From NCBI GenBank assembly GCA_028278225.1, contig JANQEU010000075.1:248001-312000 (forward strand): a DNA stretch of 64,000 nt. Reading direction: 5' to 3'. This document shows positions 43,757 through 51,519 of this stretch, one piece after another. Source of the stretch: Cyclobacteriaceae bacterium. GTDB taxonomy: Bacteria; Bacteroidota; Bacteroidia; Cytophagales; Cyclobacteriaceae. The stretch's first letter is position 1. The number at the start of each line of letters is the position of its first letter. Both the position numbers and the translations under genes were made by a program. The notes below the pieces were generated by a model, which did no database searches, had not been told where the DNA came from, and was given only the letters and a program-made list of their open reading frames with translations.

Positions 43757-46432
43757 TTGGACAATATTGATGATCATATCCCGCCATTAACTCTTGCCGG
43801 TCTTGAGCCCCTGGTGGTTACCCCGGAATCCAACTTCATAAATATTGGTGAACGCACAAATGTCACCGGTTCCAGGAGGTTTGCCAGATTGATTCTTGAG
43901 AACAAATATGAGGAAGCGCTGGATGTGGCTTTGAACCAGGTAAGAGGGGGTGCGCAGATCCTGGATGTCAACATGGACGAGGGGATGCTGGATGGAAAAG
44001 AAGCAATGGTGAAATTCCTGCATCTGGTAGCTTCTGAACCGGAAATAGCGAGAATCCCTGTAATGATCGATTCTTCCAAGTGGGAAATAATTGAGGCCGG
44101 ATTGCAGTGTCTGCAGGGTAAAGGCGTTGTCAATTCGATTAGCCTGAAAGAAGGAGAAGAACCTTTTTTGGACCAGGCCCGCAAAATCAAAATGTATGGG
44201 GCAGCAACTGTGGTAATGGCCTTTGATGAACACGGACAAGCGGATACATTTGAAAGAAGAATTGAGATCTGCGAACGCTCCTATAAGATGCTGGTAGGTG
44301 AGGTAGGGTTTGCTTCCCAGGATATCATCTTTGATCCTAATGTATTTCCCGTGGCGACAGGCATTCCCGAACACAACAACTATGCGGTGGATTTCTTCAG
44401 AGCTGCCGAGTGGATCAAAGAAAACTTACCGGGAGCAAAAGTTAGTGGCGGGGTGAGCAACGTATCATTTTCGTTTCGCGGCAACAATGTGGTCCGTGAA
44501 GCCATGCATTCGGCATTCCTTTATCATGGTATTAAAGCGGGTATGGATATGGGCATTGTGAATGCCGGAATGATCGAGGTTTATGATGAAATACCAAAGG
44601 ACCTGCTGGAGCGCGTGGAGGATGTCCTTCTAAATCGGCGAGAAGATGCTACAGAGCGGTTAATCGATTTTGCGGAAAGGGTAAAAGGTTCCGGGAAAAC
44701 GAAAGTGGTAAATGATACGTGGCGGGAGGGTACGGTAGAAGAGCGACTGTCGCATGCTTTGATCAAAGGGATTGTGGATTACATTGAAGCTGATACAGAA
44801 GAAGCCCGTCAGAAATATGACAAACCACTACATGTTATTGAGGGCCCCTTAATGGACGGCATGAACACCGTGGGAGATCTTTTTGGAAGTGGCAAGATGT
44901 TTCTTCCCCAGGTCGTGAAAAGTGCCAGGGTTATGAAAAAGGCTGTGGCGTACCTGGTACCCTACCTGGAGGCGGGAAAATCAGATCAAAACAGTAGTAA
45001 AGGAAAAATTCTGCTTGCTACGGTAAAAGGTGATGTTCATGATATCGGAAAGAATATCGTTGGTGTAGTCCTGGGATGTAACAACTATGACATCGTGGAT
45101 TTAGGTGTGATGGTTCCGGCACATAAGATATTGGAACGGGCCGAAGCGGAAAATGCGGATATAATAGGGTTAAGCGGGCTCATAACACCTTCATTGGACG
45201 AAATGGTCTATGTAGCAGAGGAGATGGAAAAAAGAGATCTTAAAACACCCCTTTTGATCGGAGGTGCCACAACTTCCAGGATTCATACTGCAGTGAAAAT
45301 AGCTCCAAAGTACTCCGGTAGTGTGTCCCATGTTCTGGATGCCTCCAAATCAGTGCCTGTAGCTACGCATTTGTTGAGTTCGGAAGCTGACGACTACATC
45401 GAGCGTATTAAAAAGGAGTATGAATCTTTGGCGAAAAATCATCTTGCCGGAAGGGGTGAAAAACAACATATTTCTTACGAAGATGCCCGGTTAAATGGGG
45501 ACCCGGTTGATTGGTCAGGCTACGTCCCACCCGAACCGAATGTGAAAGGGATTGAGGTTCTAAGGGACTTTCCCATATCACAAATACGGGATTACATTGA
45601 CTGGACACCATTCTTTTCTACCTGGATGATGAAGGGAAAATACCCTGAAATACTCACGGACAGGGTAGTAGGTAATGAGGCAAAAGAATTGTTTAAGGAT
45701 GCCAATGATCTACTTGATGAAATTGTAGAGAAAAATTTACTCAGAGCAAATGCAGTGATTGGAATTTTTCCTGCGAACTCGGATGGTGATGAGGTGATTG
45801 TCGAAAGTAACGAAACATCAGCAACGTTTCAGTTCTTAAGACAGCAGGCAAAAAAAAGAAAGGAAACGCCAAACCTGTCTTTGGCTGATTTCATTGCTCC
45901 TAAAGCTTCAGGTAAAGCCGATTTCATCGGTGGATTTGCTGTTACTGCAGGTATTGGTATTGAGGAATTGATTGCCAATTTCGAAAAAGATCATGATGAA
46001 TACCATGTAATTCTCACGAAGGCAGTGGCGGACCGGCTTGCTGAAGCGTTTGCAGAGTTGATGCATGAAAAGGTCAGAAAAGAGTATTGGGGATACAATG
46101 TCAACGAATCTTTCGACAACGAGGACCTCATAAAAGAAAAGTATCAGGGTATAAGGCCGGCACCTGGTTATCCTGCGTGCCCCGATCACACTGAAAAGGA
46201 CAAGCTATTCAAAATATTGAACGTCACTGAAAACACAGGTATTACACTGACAGAATCATATGCCATGTATCCTGCTGCATCCGTAAGCGGGTTTTATTTT
46301 TCACATCCAAGGTCAAGGTACTTCGGTCTCGGAAAGATCTACGAAGACCAGGTGGAGGACTATGCCAAAAGAAAAGAGATGAGTAAGGAAGAGGTAGAGC
46401 GCTGGCTGGCACCCGTTTTGGGATATAAATGA
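43757..46432 (+). CDS. metH: Methionine synthase, folate/cobalamin/activation half (split MetH)
   Basis: 891 residues. A stop lies three codons upstream and the next ATG is far inside, so the start is TTG at 43757, a rare choice. Domains are a pterin-binding barrel (about 25-310: [20 protein letters not shown]), the helical cobalamin cap and the B12 Rossmann domain with [20 protein letters not shown] (cobalt His), then the AdoMet activation domain (about 560-890: [21 protein letters not shown]). It takes methyl groups from 5-methyl-THF via cob(I)alamin to homocysteine held by the separate first half. Confidence 0.95.
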   Translation: MDNIDDHIPPLTLAGLEPLVVTPESNFINIGERTNVTGSRRFARLILENKYEEALDVALNQVRGGAQILDVNMDEGMLDGKEAMVKFLHLVASEPEIARIPVMIDSSKWEIIEAGLQCLQGKGVVNSISLKEGEEPFLDQARKIKMYGAATVVMAFDEHGQADTFERRIEICERSYKMLVGEVGFASQDIIFDPNVFPVATGIPEHNNYAVDFFRAAEWIKENLPGAKVSGGVSNVSFSFRGNNVVREAMHSAFLYHGIKAGMDMGIVNAGMIEVYDEIPKDLLERVEDVLLNRREDATERLIDFAERVKGSGKTKVVNDTWREGTVEERLSHALIKGIVDYIEADTEEARQKYDKPLHVIEGPLMDGMNTVGDLFGSGKMFLPQVVKSARVMKKAVAYLVPYLEAGKSDQNSSKGKILLATVKGDVHDIGKNIVGVVLGCNNYDIVDLGVMVPAHKILERAEAENADIIGLSGLITPSLDEMVYVAEEMEKRDLKTPLLIGGATTSRIHTAVKIAPKYSGSVSHVLDASKSVPVATHLLSSEADDYIERIKKEYESLAKNHLAGRGEKQHISYEDARLNGDPVDWSGYVPPEPNVKGIEVLRDFPISQIRDYIDWTPFFSTWMMKGKYPEILTDRVVGNEAKELFKDANDLLDEIVEKNLLRANAVIGIFPANSDGDEVIVESNETSATFQFLRQQAKKRKETPNLSLADFIAPKASGKADFIGGFAVTAGIGIEELIANFEKDHDEYHVILTKAVADRLAEAFAELMHEKVRKEYWGYNVNESFDNEDLIKEKYQGIRPAPGYPACPDHTEKDKLFKILNVTENTGITLTESYAMYPAASVSGFYFSHPRSRYFGLGKIYEDQVEDYAKRKEMSKEEVERWLAPVLGYK

Positions 46433-46598
46433 TTTTATGAAGATTCCCTTGTGGATCAGCCTGATGGCTTGGCGAGGTTGGCATTGAATGGTGATTGAAC
46501 AGTCGAGAGAATTACTTGCCAGTGGAGTGCCGGTTCTTCATTACTATACCATGAGCAAGTCCATGATGACGAAGAAGATTGCGGCTGCAATCTTTTAA
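46433..46598 (+). pseudogene. metF: metF 3' remnant (methylenetetrahydrofolate reductase, last ~55 codons)
   Basis: From the metH stop, translation gives FYEDSLVDQPDGLAR in one frame, GIEW in another and VIEQSRELLASGVPVLHYYTMSKS plus TKKIAAAIF and a stop (46596-46598) in a third. Adding one G near 46480 (TTGGC) and one near 46490 (TGGTG) restores a single frame ARLGIEWVIEQSRELL. The text GVPxLHYYTMxKS is the conserved C-terminus of MetF. The first about 260 codons are missing: the remnant begins directly at the metH stop. metF often follows metH in Bacteroidota, so this looks like a deletion relic. Confidence 0.8.
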
Positions 46599-46628
46599 AT
46601 CGCTTTCATATACCCGTATTTTTACGTC

Positions 46629-47468
46629 ATGAAGATCATAGAGTGTCCCAGGGATGCCATGCAGGGAATTGACAGGTTCATATCTACGGAAAAGAAGGTA
46701 GACTACATCAATCAGCTCCTTAAGGTTGGGTTTGATACTATTGATTTTGGAAGCTTTGTCTCTCCAAAAGCAGTTCCGCAGATGCGGGATACCCCTGCGG
46801 TCATTGAGCAACTGAATCCGGATCAATCGAAATCAAAGTTGCTGGCCATTGTGGCTAACCTGCGGGGAGCGCAGGAAGCCTGCATTTTTGAACAGATAAG
46901 TTACCTGGGATTTCCACTGTCCCTGTCAGAAACCTTCCAACAGAGAAATACTAACAGGTCGGTGAAAGAGGCCTTTGAAACAGTGAGGGAAATACAGGAT
47001 CTGTGCTTAGTTAAGGGAAAAACACTTGTAGTATACCTGAGTATGGGATTTGGCAACCCTTATGGAGATCCTTACTCCCCCGCTTTCGTGACCGATTTTA
47101 CGCGGGAACTTGATAAAATCGGGATCAGGATCGTCTCCCTGGCAGATACGATCGGATCGAGTAGTCCCGAACTGATCAGCGACTTGTTCCGGCAGATGGT
47201 GATATCATACCCCCAAATAGAATTCGGAGCACATTTACATTCAACACCTTCGACGGCGGACGAGAAAGTAGCAGCTACCCTGGAGTCCGGCTGTCAGCGG
47301 ATGGATGGAGCGATTTTGGGATTTGGAGGCTGTCCTATGGCAAAGGATGATCTGACCGGTAATATCGCCACTGAAAAAATCATATTTCACACAGGATGGC
47401 AGAGGTCCGGGTTAGATAAGGCAGCTTTCGAACTAAGCATGAAAATGGCTACCGATGTGTTCAGGTAG
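46629..47468 (+). CDS. Hydroxymethylglutaryl-CoA lyase
   Basis: 279 residues of the HMGL TIM barrel. The start IIECPRDAMQGIDRFISTEKK replaces the common PRDGLQ by PRDAMQ. Metal His residues lie in GAHLHSTPSTADEK, and the catalytic Cys in MDGAILGFGGCPMAKDDL, which matches the lyase signature G-x-G-G-C-P. The enzyme splits HMG-CoA into acetoacetate and acetyl-CoA in leucine breakdown. It sits alone after the metF remnant and converges with dprA. Confidence 0.9.
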   Translation: MKIIECPRDAMQGIDRFISTEKKVDYINQLLKVGFDTIDFGSFVSPKAVPQMRDTPAVIEQLNPDQSKSKLLAIVANLRGAQEACIFEQISYLGFPLSLSETFQQRNTNRSVKEAFETVREIQDLCLVKGKTLVVYLSMGFGNPYGDPYSPAFVTDFTRELDKIGIRIVSLADTIGSSSPELISDLFRQMVISYPQIEFGAHLHSTPSTADEKVAATLESGCQRMDGAILGFGGCPMAKDDLTGNIATEKIIFHTGWQRSGLDKAAFELSMKMATDVFR

Positions 47469-47574
47469 TTACCGCAGTCCACAGTCTGGCGGGTTCAGGT
47501 AAAAACATTGCCAGAAACCAGGATTGGTGTAATATGTTCCCGGGACATAAAATAACTGGCTTCAACTAAGCAAA

Positions 47575-48675
47575 CTACTTCAACTGATACTTCTTCCCGG
47601 GCAGACTCTTTACAACACCCTGAAACTCGAGATTGAGGAGTAGCGCCGCCAGGTGATTTATCTGGAGTTGTGTTTTCCAGGATAAAACGTCAATTTCAAG
47701 TCCGTTTCCGGATCTATGGAGCGCCTCAGCTATCTTTCTTTCGTTTTCGGTCAATGAAGAAAAATCAATTTTAACCTTGTCCTTGGCCTTAGACTTCTTA
47801 ACCCAGTTTAGGTAGTAAACCAGATCGCTCACTTCTGTATATGCCAGGGCTTTTTGCGATCTCAGAAGTCTGTTGCATCCCACCGAGTGTTCCTGATCCA
47901 GATTTCCCGGCACTGCAAAGACCGGCTTGTTGTAGGAATCTGCAATATTCGCCGTGATTAAAGCGCCACCTCTTTTACCGGCTTCAACTACGATGGTGGC
48001 ATCCCCGAGGCCTGCAATTATTCTGTTTCGCGCCGGAAACATGTGAGCTTCAGGTTTGGTCAGGGGTGGGTACTCTGACAACAATCCGCCCTTTTCCAGC
48101 ATTTGTGTTGCTACGTACTCATGGTTTCTGGGATAAATTCGATCCAACCCTCCGGCCAGAACAGCGATTGTCGGCAATTTATTTACCAGACTATGACGAT
48201 GACTTTCAATGTCAATGCCATAGGCAAGACCACTAACAACTGTCGGTGCATAGGGTTTCAATCCCTTTACGATCTTCTCCGTAATCTTTCGTCCGTAATC
48301 TGTCGCGCTTCTTGTGCCTACGATACTTATGGTTTGCATGGCGTTCAGATCCCCGTTTCCCATATAATAAAGAATAGTAGGGGCGTCATAGATCCCTTTT
48401 AATCTCGTAGGGAAGTCCCTCGAAGTGTAATGCAGAATCCGGATATTGAGTTTTTCACAGTTCCTGAGAATTTCCTCTGCCTCTGAAAAGGTCTTTTTAT
48501 TCAGGATCTCCTGTATCGTATTTTTTCTTATACCCGGAATACGAGATAATTCCTTCTTCGAACTGTTGAAAACACTTTCTACGTCCCCGATGTAGCTTAT
48601 AAGGCTTTTGGTGTTGGCATTTCCTACACCTGGAGTAAGATGCAATGCGACATGAAGCAGAAGGTTATCCTTCAT
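47575..48675 (-). CDS. dprA: DNA processing protein DprA
   Basis: 366 residues. An N-terminal helix-hairpin-helix segment (IPGIRKNTIQEILNKK) is followed by the Rossmann domain with ISIVGTRSATDYGRK, VVSGLAYGIDIESHRHSL, TIAVLAGGLDRIYPRNH, PEAHMFPARNRIIAGLGDATIVVEAGKRGGALIT and the C-terminal winged helix (about 300-366). DprA loads RecA on incoming single-stranded DNA in transformation. It overlaps the MerR regulator by four bases. Confidence 0.95.
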   Translation of the reverse strand: MKDNLLLHVALHLTPGVGNANTKSLISYIGDVESVFNSSKKELSRIPGIRKNTIQEILNKKTFSEAEEILRNCEKLNIRILHYTSRDFPTRLKGIYDAPTILYYMGNGDLNAMQTISIVGTRSATDYGRKITEKIVKGLKPYAPTVVSGLAYGIDIESHRHSLVNKLPTIAVLAGGLDRIYPRNHEYVATQMLEKGGLLSEYPPLTKPEAHMFPARNRIIAGLGDATIVVEAGKRGGALITANIADSYNKPVFAVPGNLDQEHSVGCNRLLRSQKALAYTEVSDLVYYLNWVKKSKAKDKVKIDFSSLTENERKIAEALHRSGNGLEIDVLSWKTQLQINHLAALLLNLEFQGVVKSLPGKKYQLK

Positions 48676-49013
48676 TCGGGAAGATCATCCCTGAGTCTGA
48701 CTAGAAAATCTCTAACGTTTTTGAGTGATCGAAGCAGCTCAATCCTGTCTGAAGCATCATCAACACCATTCTTGATGAAGTCTCTCGCCCCCTGAAGCGT
48801 ATAGCCCTTTTCCTTGACCAGATGAAAAATCAACTTGACATTTTTGATGTCTTCCTTGGTGAACTGACGGTTTCCTTTCCGGTTTTTCTTGGGTTTGATA
48901 ATGTCAAACTCACTCTCCCAGAACCGGATAAGAGAGGTGGCGACACCGAGGTCATCGGCAACTTCACCGATGGTGAAGTACTTTTTTTCTATTTCCTTTT
49001 CTTTATAAGGCAT
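48672..49013 (-). CDS. MerR family transcriptional regulator
   Basis: 113 residues. KKYFTIGEVADDLGVATSLIRFWESEFDIIKPKKNRKGNRQFTKED is the MerR helix-turn-helix and wing; a dimer coiled coil (RIELLRSLKNVRDFLVRL) ends the protein with no effector domain. This short form upstream of dprA is common in Bacteroidota. It may control its own operon through the inverted repeat at 49057-49084. Confidence 0.92.
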   Translation of the reverse strand: MPYKEKEIEKKYFTIGEVADDLGVATSLIRFWESEFDIIKPKKNRKGNRQFTKEDIKNVKLIFHLVKEKGYTLQGARDFIKNGVDDASDRIELLRSLKNVRDFLVRLRDDLPE

Positions 49014-49056
49014 TTGCTACTAGTTAGGTCGGTGTCTCCACGCTGGTAAAAACTTT

Positions 49057-49084
49057 ATCCTTATAGGGATTTAAAGATAAGGAT
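49057..49084. promoter_or_regulatory. Candidate MerR-type operator
   Basis: ATCCTTAT (49057-49064) and ATAAGGAT (49077-49084) form a perfect 8-bp inverted repeat with a 12-base spacer, 44 bases upstream of the MerR gene start. Dyads of this size between promoter elements are typical MerR targets; function is inferred. Confidence 0.45.
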
Positions 49085-49128
49085 TTGACATAAAAATTGA
49101 ATTGCACTCACACTTTTTATTTAAAAGA

Positions 49129-49144
49129 ATTTTAAAATTCTGAA
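49129..49144 (-). terminator. Weak AT-rich hairpin after the capA-like gene
   Basis: AGAATTTTAAAATTCT is a perfect palindrome just after the stop of the capA-like gene, followed on the minus strand by TTTTAAATAAAAAG. Its stem has only two G-C pairs, so termination would be weak. Confidence 0.35.
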
Positions 49145-50461
49145 TTAATGCCCCTGCTGCCGGATCAATCCTGTTTCTTCTATGCGGACAGGACTATCAG
49201 GGAAGTCCGCTTCTGACAATTCCCGTATCCTTTTCAACGCCCTCAATTTGGTGTCGGCAACAGGTCCATAGGTGTAATCCTGAATAAATGAATCAATTCT
49301 GCCTGATATGAATTTGCCATTGCGATCGACATTTACACGCAATACCGGTGCATAAGCATTAGGACCCCGTAAATTAAACCTCCCATAAGTAAGAAAATTT
49401 CCAAGACTATAAGCGATAAGGCGGTTTTGATATAACTCAATGGCCCTGACAACATGAGGACCATGACCAAAGATGAGATCCGCCCCAGCATCCACCAACA
49501 AATGCGCAAATTCATAAACGTTTCCCCGGTCCTCTCCAAAATAGAATTCTCTTTTCCGGGGAACATGCTGGTTTTTAGCACCTTCCGCACCTGCATGGAA
49601 TGATACCACCACTATGTCAGTAATCAGATCCAGTTCCCGGACCATCTCCGTTGCCCGTTGCTCATCGTGAATATTAATGGTCCCTTTATTTGGTGCAAAT
49701 GCGACGAAACCAACAGTAAATCCTTTCCTTTTTAGTATTCCAAAAGGACGCTCTTCCGAACCGGCATGAACAATGCCGAGGGAATCCAGTACATACTGCG
49801 TGTTCAATCTGCCAGGTAAACCAAAATCATTGGCATGATTATTAGCAAGGCTAAGCAGATCGAATCCATTGTCAGCGAAATGGTAGCTCAAGGAGTCGGG
49901 AGTTCGGAATAAGTAGCAGTTTTTCGGATTCCTGCATTCTTTTTGATCACCTCCCTGTGTGAGTATTACACCTTCCAGGTTCCCGAATGTGACATCCGCA
50001 TTTAATAGTATTCCGGAGGTGGCTTTCCATAGGTCCAGTCCGTTATTTCCCGGAAGGTATGATCCATTGGGAAAATTTGTCCCCATCATGATATCTCCTA
50101 CTGCTGCAAACGAAATAGAGTCCCTCCGTACTTTTGAGGTGGTGAGATCCCATTCTTCGTTCAGGTGTTTCAGCGTATCTCCTTTGGAGGTGATAAAGTA
50201 AGTAATTGAATCCACCGGTTCTCCTTCTTTAGATATGAGCTCGGTGGAATCAGTTTTGGCAACTGTTGAAAGATCGTAAACAGTCTTTGAGGATTTGCAA
50301 CTGCTGGCCAGTATTAATATGAGACCGGTTTGGAGGAGAAAACTTAAAAAAAAAGCCAGTTTTCCAACTGGCTTTCTGTTATTTCTATCTGCTGCCGGAT
50401 CAATAGGATCCAAGAGCCTGATTTTCGATTGATGCCAATCGCAAAATTTCTTCATATTCAT
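49145..50461 (-). CDS. CapA-family metallophosphatase-like lipoprotein
   Basis: 438 residues. A membrane/lipoprotein signal ends in LILILASSCKSS, with Cys at about 55. The CapA (PgsA) domain follows: SISFAAVGDIMMGTNFP, VTFGNLEGVILTQGG, LLSLANNHANDFG, DIVVVSFHAGAEG, LIFGHGPHVVRAIELY and AYSLGNFLTYGRF. CapA proteins take part in poly-gamma-glutamate or surface polymer export. The signal is preceded by 40 residues that overlap the M23 gene end. A terminator hairpin with T9 lies within this coding start (see findings), so the true start is not settled. Confidence 0.88.
   Translation of the reverse strand: MNMKKFCDWHQSKIRLLDPIDPAADRNNRKPVGKLAFFLSFLLQTGLILILASSCKSSKTVYDLSTVAKTDSTELISKEGEPVDSITYFITSKGDTLKHLNEEWDLTTSKVRRDSISFAAVGDIMMGTNFPNGSYLPGNNGLDLWKATSGILLNADVTFGNLEGVILTQGGDQKECRNPKNCYLFRTPDSLSYHFADNGFDLLSLANNHANDFGLPGRLNTQYVLDSLGIVHAGSEERPFGILKRKGFTVGFVAFAPNKGTINIHDEQRATEMVRELDLITDIVVVSFHAGAEGAKNQHVPRKREFYFGEDRGNVYEFAHLLVDAGADLIFGHGPHVVRAIELYQNRLIAYSLGNFLTYGRFNLRGPNAYAPVLRVNVDRNGKFISGRIDSFIQDYTYGPVADTKLRALKRIRELSEADFPDSPVRIEETGLIRQQGH
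50346..50375 (-). terminator. Intrinsic terminator of the M23 gene, inside the capA-like frame
   Basis: Perfect 10-bp stem AAAGCCAGTT/AACTGGCTTT (50352-50361, 50366-50375) with a 4-base loop, followed on the minus strand by nine T (50354-50346). It lies 25 bases after the M23 stop. Confidence 0.85.
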
Positions 50462-51383
50462 CAGCTGTCAGATCCCGGCTGAAATAATGTATTGGATTGA
50501 TCTTTTTGCCATTCAAACGTACTTCGTAGTGAAGATGCGGCGCAGTGGACTTACCGGAATTTCCTGAATATCCGATCAAATCCCCTCTTTTCACCTGCTG
50601 ACCTTTTTTTACGATGAACTTGTCCAAATGGGCATATTTCGTTACATAGCCAAATCCATGATCGATCTCGATCTGCTTTCCGTAGCCACCAAAACTGGAC
50701 CTTGTCCACCTTATTTTTCCGTCACCCGTGGCATATACAGGAGTACCTACCTCCAGTGAAAAGTCTACACCCCAGTGCATTCTCCGTGTCTTGTAGATCG
50801 GATCCATCCTATATCCAAACCCGGAGCTCAAACGTCTCAATTCTTTATTTGATACCGGCTGAATTGCCGGTAGCGAGGCCAGCATGTCTTCTTTGTTTTT
50901 CGCCAGATCCACAATGTCATCATAGGATTTTGTCTGGATGTACATCTGCTTTTTCAGCCGATCCAGTTTCTCGTGATTGCTGATAATAAGCTCTTCCCGA
51001 ATAAGATTACTCTCAGTCAAATCCTTGTACCGGTTGACACCACCTGTACCGGCTGATCTGATCTCCTCAGGTATGGGATCAACACCAAAAATTACCCTGT
51101 AAATATTGTCATCACGATCCTGAAGTGTTGAAAGCATTTTTTCAGCATCCTGAAGATCCTGACTTAACAGATCGTAATACATCATGAGTTCCGCATTCTC
51201 CTTCCTGAGAATTGCCTCTTCCGGAGATTCGAAATACTTGATGTAAAGGAATACTATTCCCAATGCGAGGATAAGAGAAACCGTCAGGAATCCAAGTGAA
51301 TTCCATATAATGTCCCATGTAGAAACTCTGATTCGCTCGTATCTACACGACTCAGTGTCGTAATAATACTTTATTCTTGCCAT
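50400..51383 (-). CDS. M23 family metallopeptidase (LytM-like)
   Basis: 327 residues: a membrane anchor (about 25-47), a coiled coil (about 55-190) and a LytM catalytic domain. Zinc ligands are His and Asp in RRMHWGVDFSLEVGTPVYA and His in the closing motif STAPHLHYEVRLNG; GYVTKYAHLDKF carries the catalytic His. Such proteins cut peptidoglycan crosslinks or regulate amidases. It has a well-formed promoter at 51457-51487 and diverges from alaS. Confidence 0.94.
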   Translation of the reverse strand: MARIKYYYDTESCRYERIRVSTWDIIWNSLGFLTVSLILALGIVFLYIKYFESPEEAILRKENAELMMYYDLLSQDLQDAEKMLSTLQDRDDNIYRVIFGVDPIPEEIRSAGTGGVNRYKDLTESNLIREELIISNHEKLDRLKKQMYIQTKSYDDIVDLAKNKEDMLASLPAIQPVSNKELRRLSSGFGYRMDPIYKTRRMHWGVDFSLEVGTPVYATGDGKIRWTRSSFGGYGKQIEIDHGFGYVTKYAHLDKFIVKKGQQVKRGDLIGYSGNSGKSTAPHLHYEVRLNGKKINPIHYFSRDLTADEYEEILRLASIENQALGSY

Positions 51384-51406
51384 TGGTATTTATAGCGGTA
51401 ATTTTG
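51377..51406 (+). promoter_or_regulatory. Candidate promoter of alaS
   Basis: CTTG (-33-like, TTG at 51377-51379), 19-base spacer, then TAATTTTG (51399-51406), an exact -7 box. The leader to the ATG at 51520 would be about 107 bases. It overlaps the first codons of the M23 gene on the other strand. Confidence 0.4.
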
Positions 51407-51456
51407 CCTTTCGAATTTTATTACGTAATAACGTTTAGGGTGGCTTATGGTACGGG

Positions 51457-51487
51457 CAAATTTACCCAATATTGGATTATTTGCAAA
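51457..51487 (-). promoter_or_regulatory. Promoter of the M23 peptidase gene
   Basis: Minus strand TTTG (51487-51484), a spacer of exactly 19 bases, then TAAATTTG (51464-51457). Both boxes and the spacing match the Bacteroidota consensus TTTG-N19-TAnnTTTG perfectly. Leader about 67 bases. Confidence 0.75.
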
Positions 51488-51519
51488 AACTGTGAAAATA
51501 GCGCCACTGAAGTAGAGAA

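Noticed and set aside
46433-46628. Small new gene between metH and the lyase
   Set aside because: The coding signal is explained by a frameshifted metF C-terminus.
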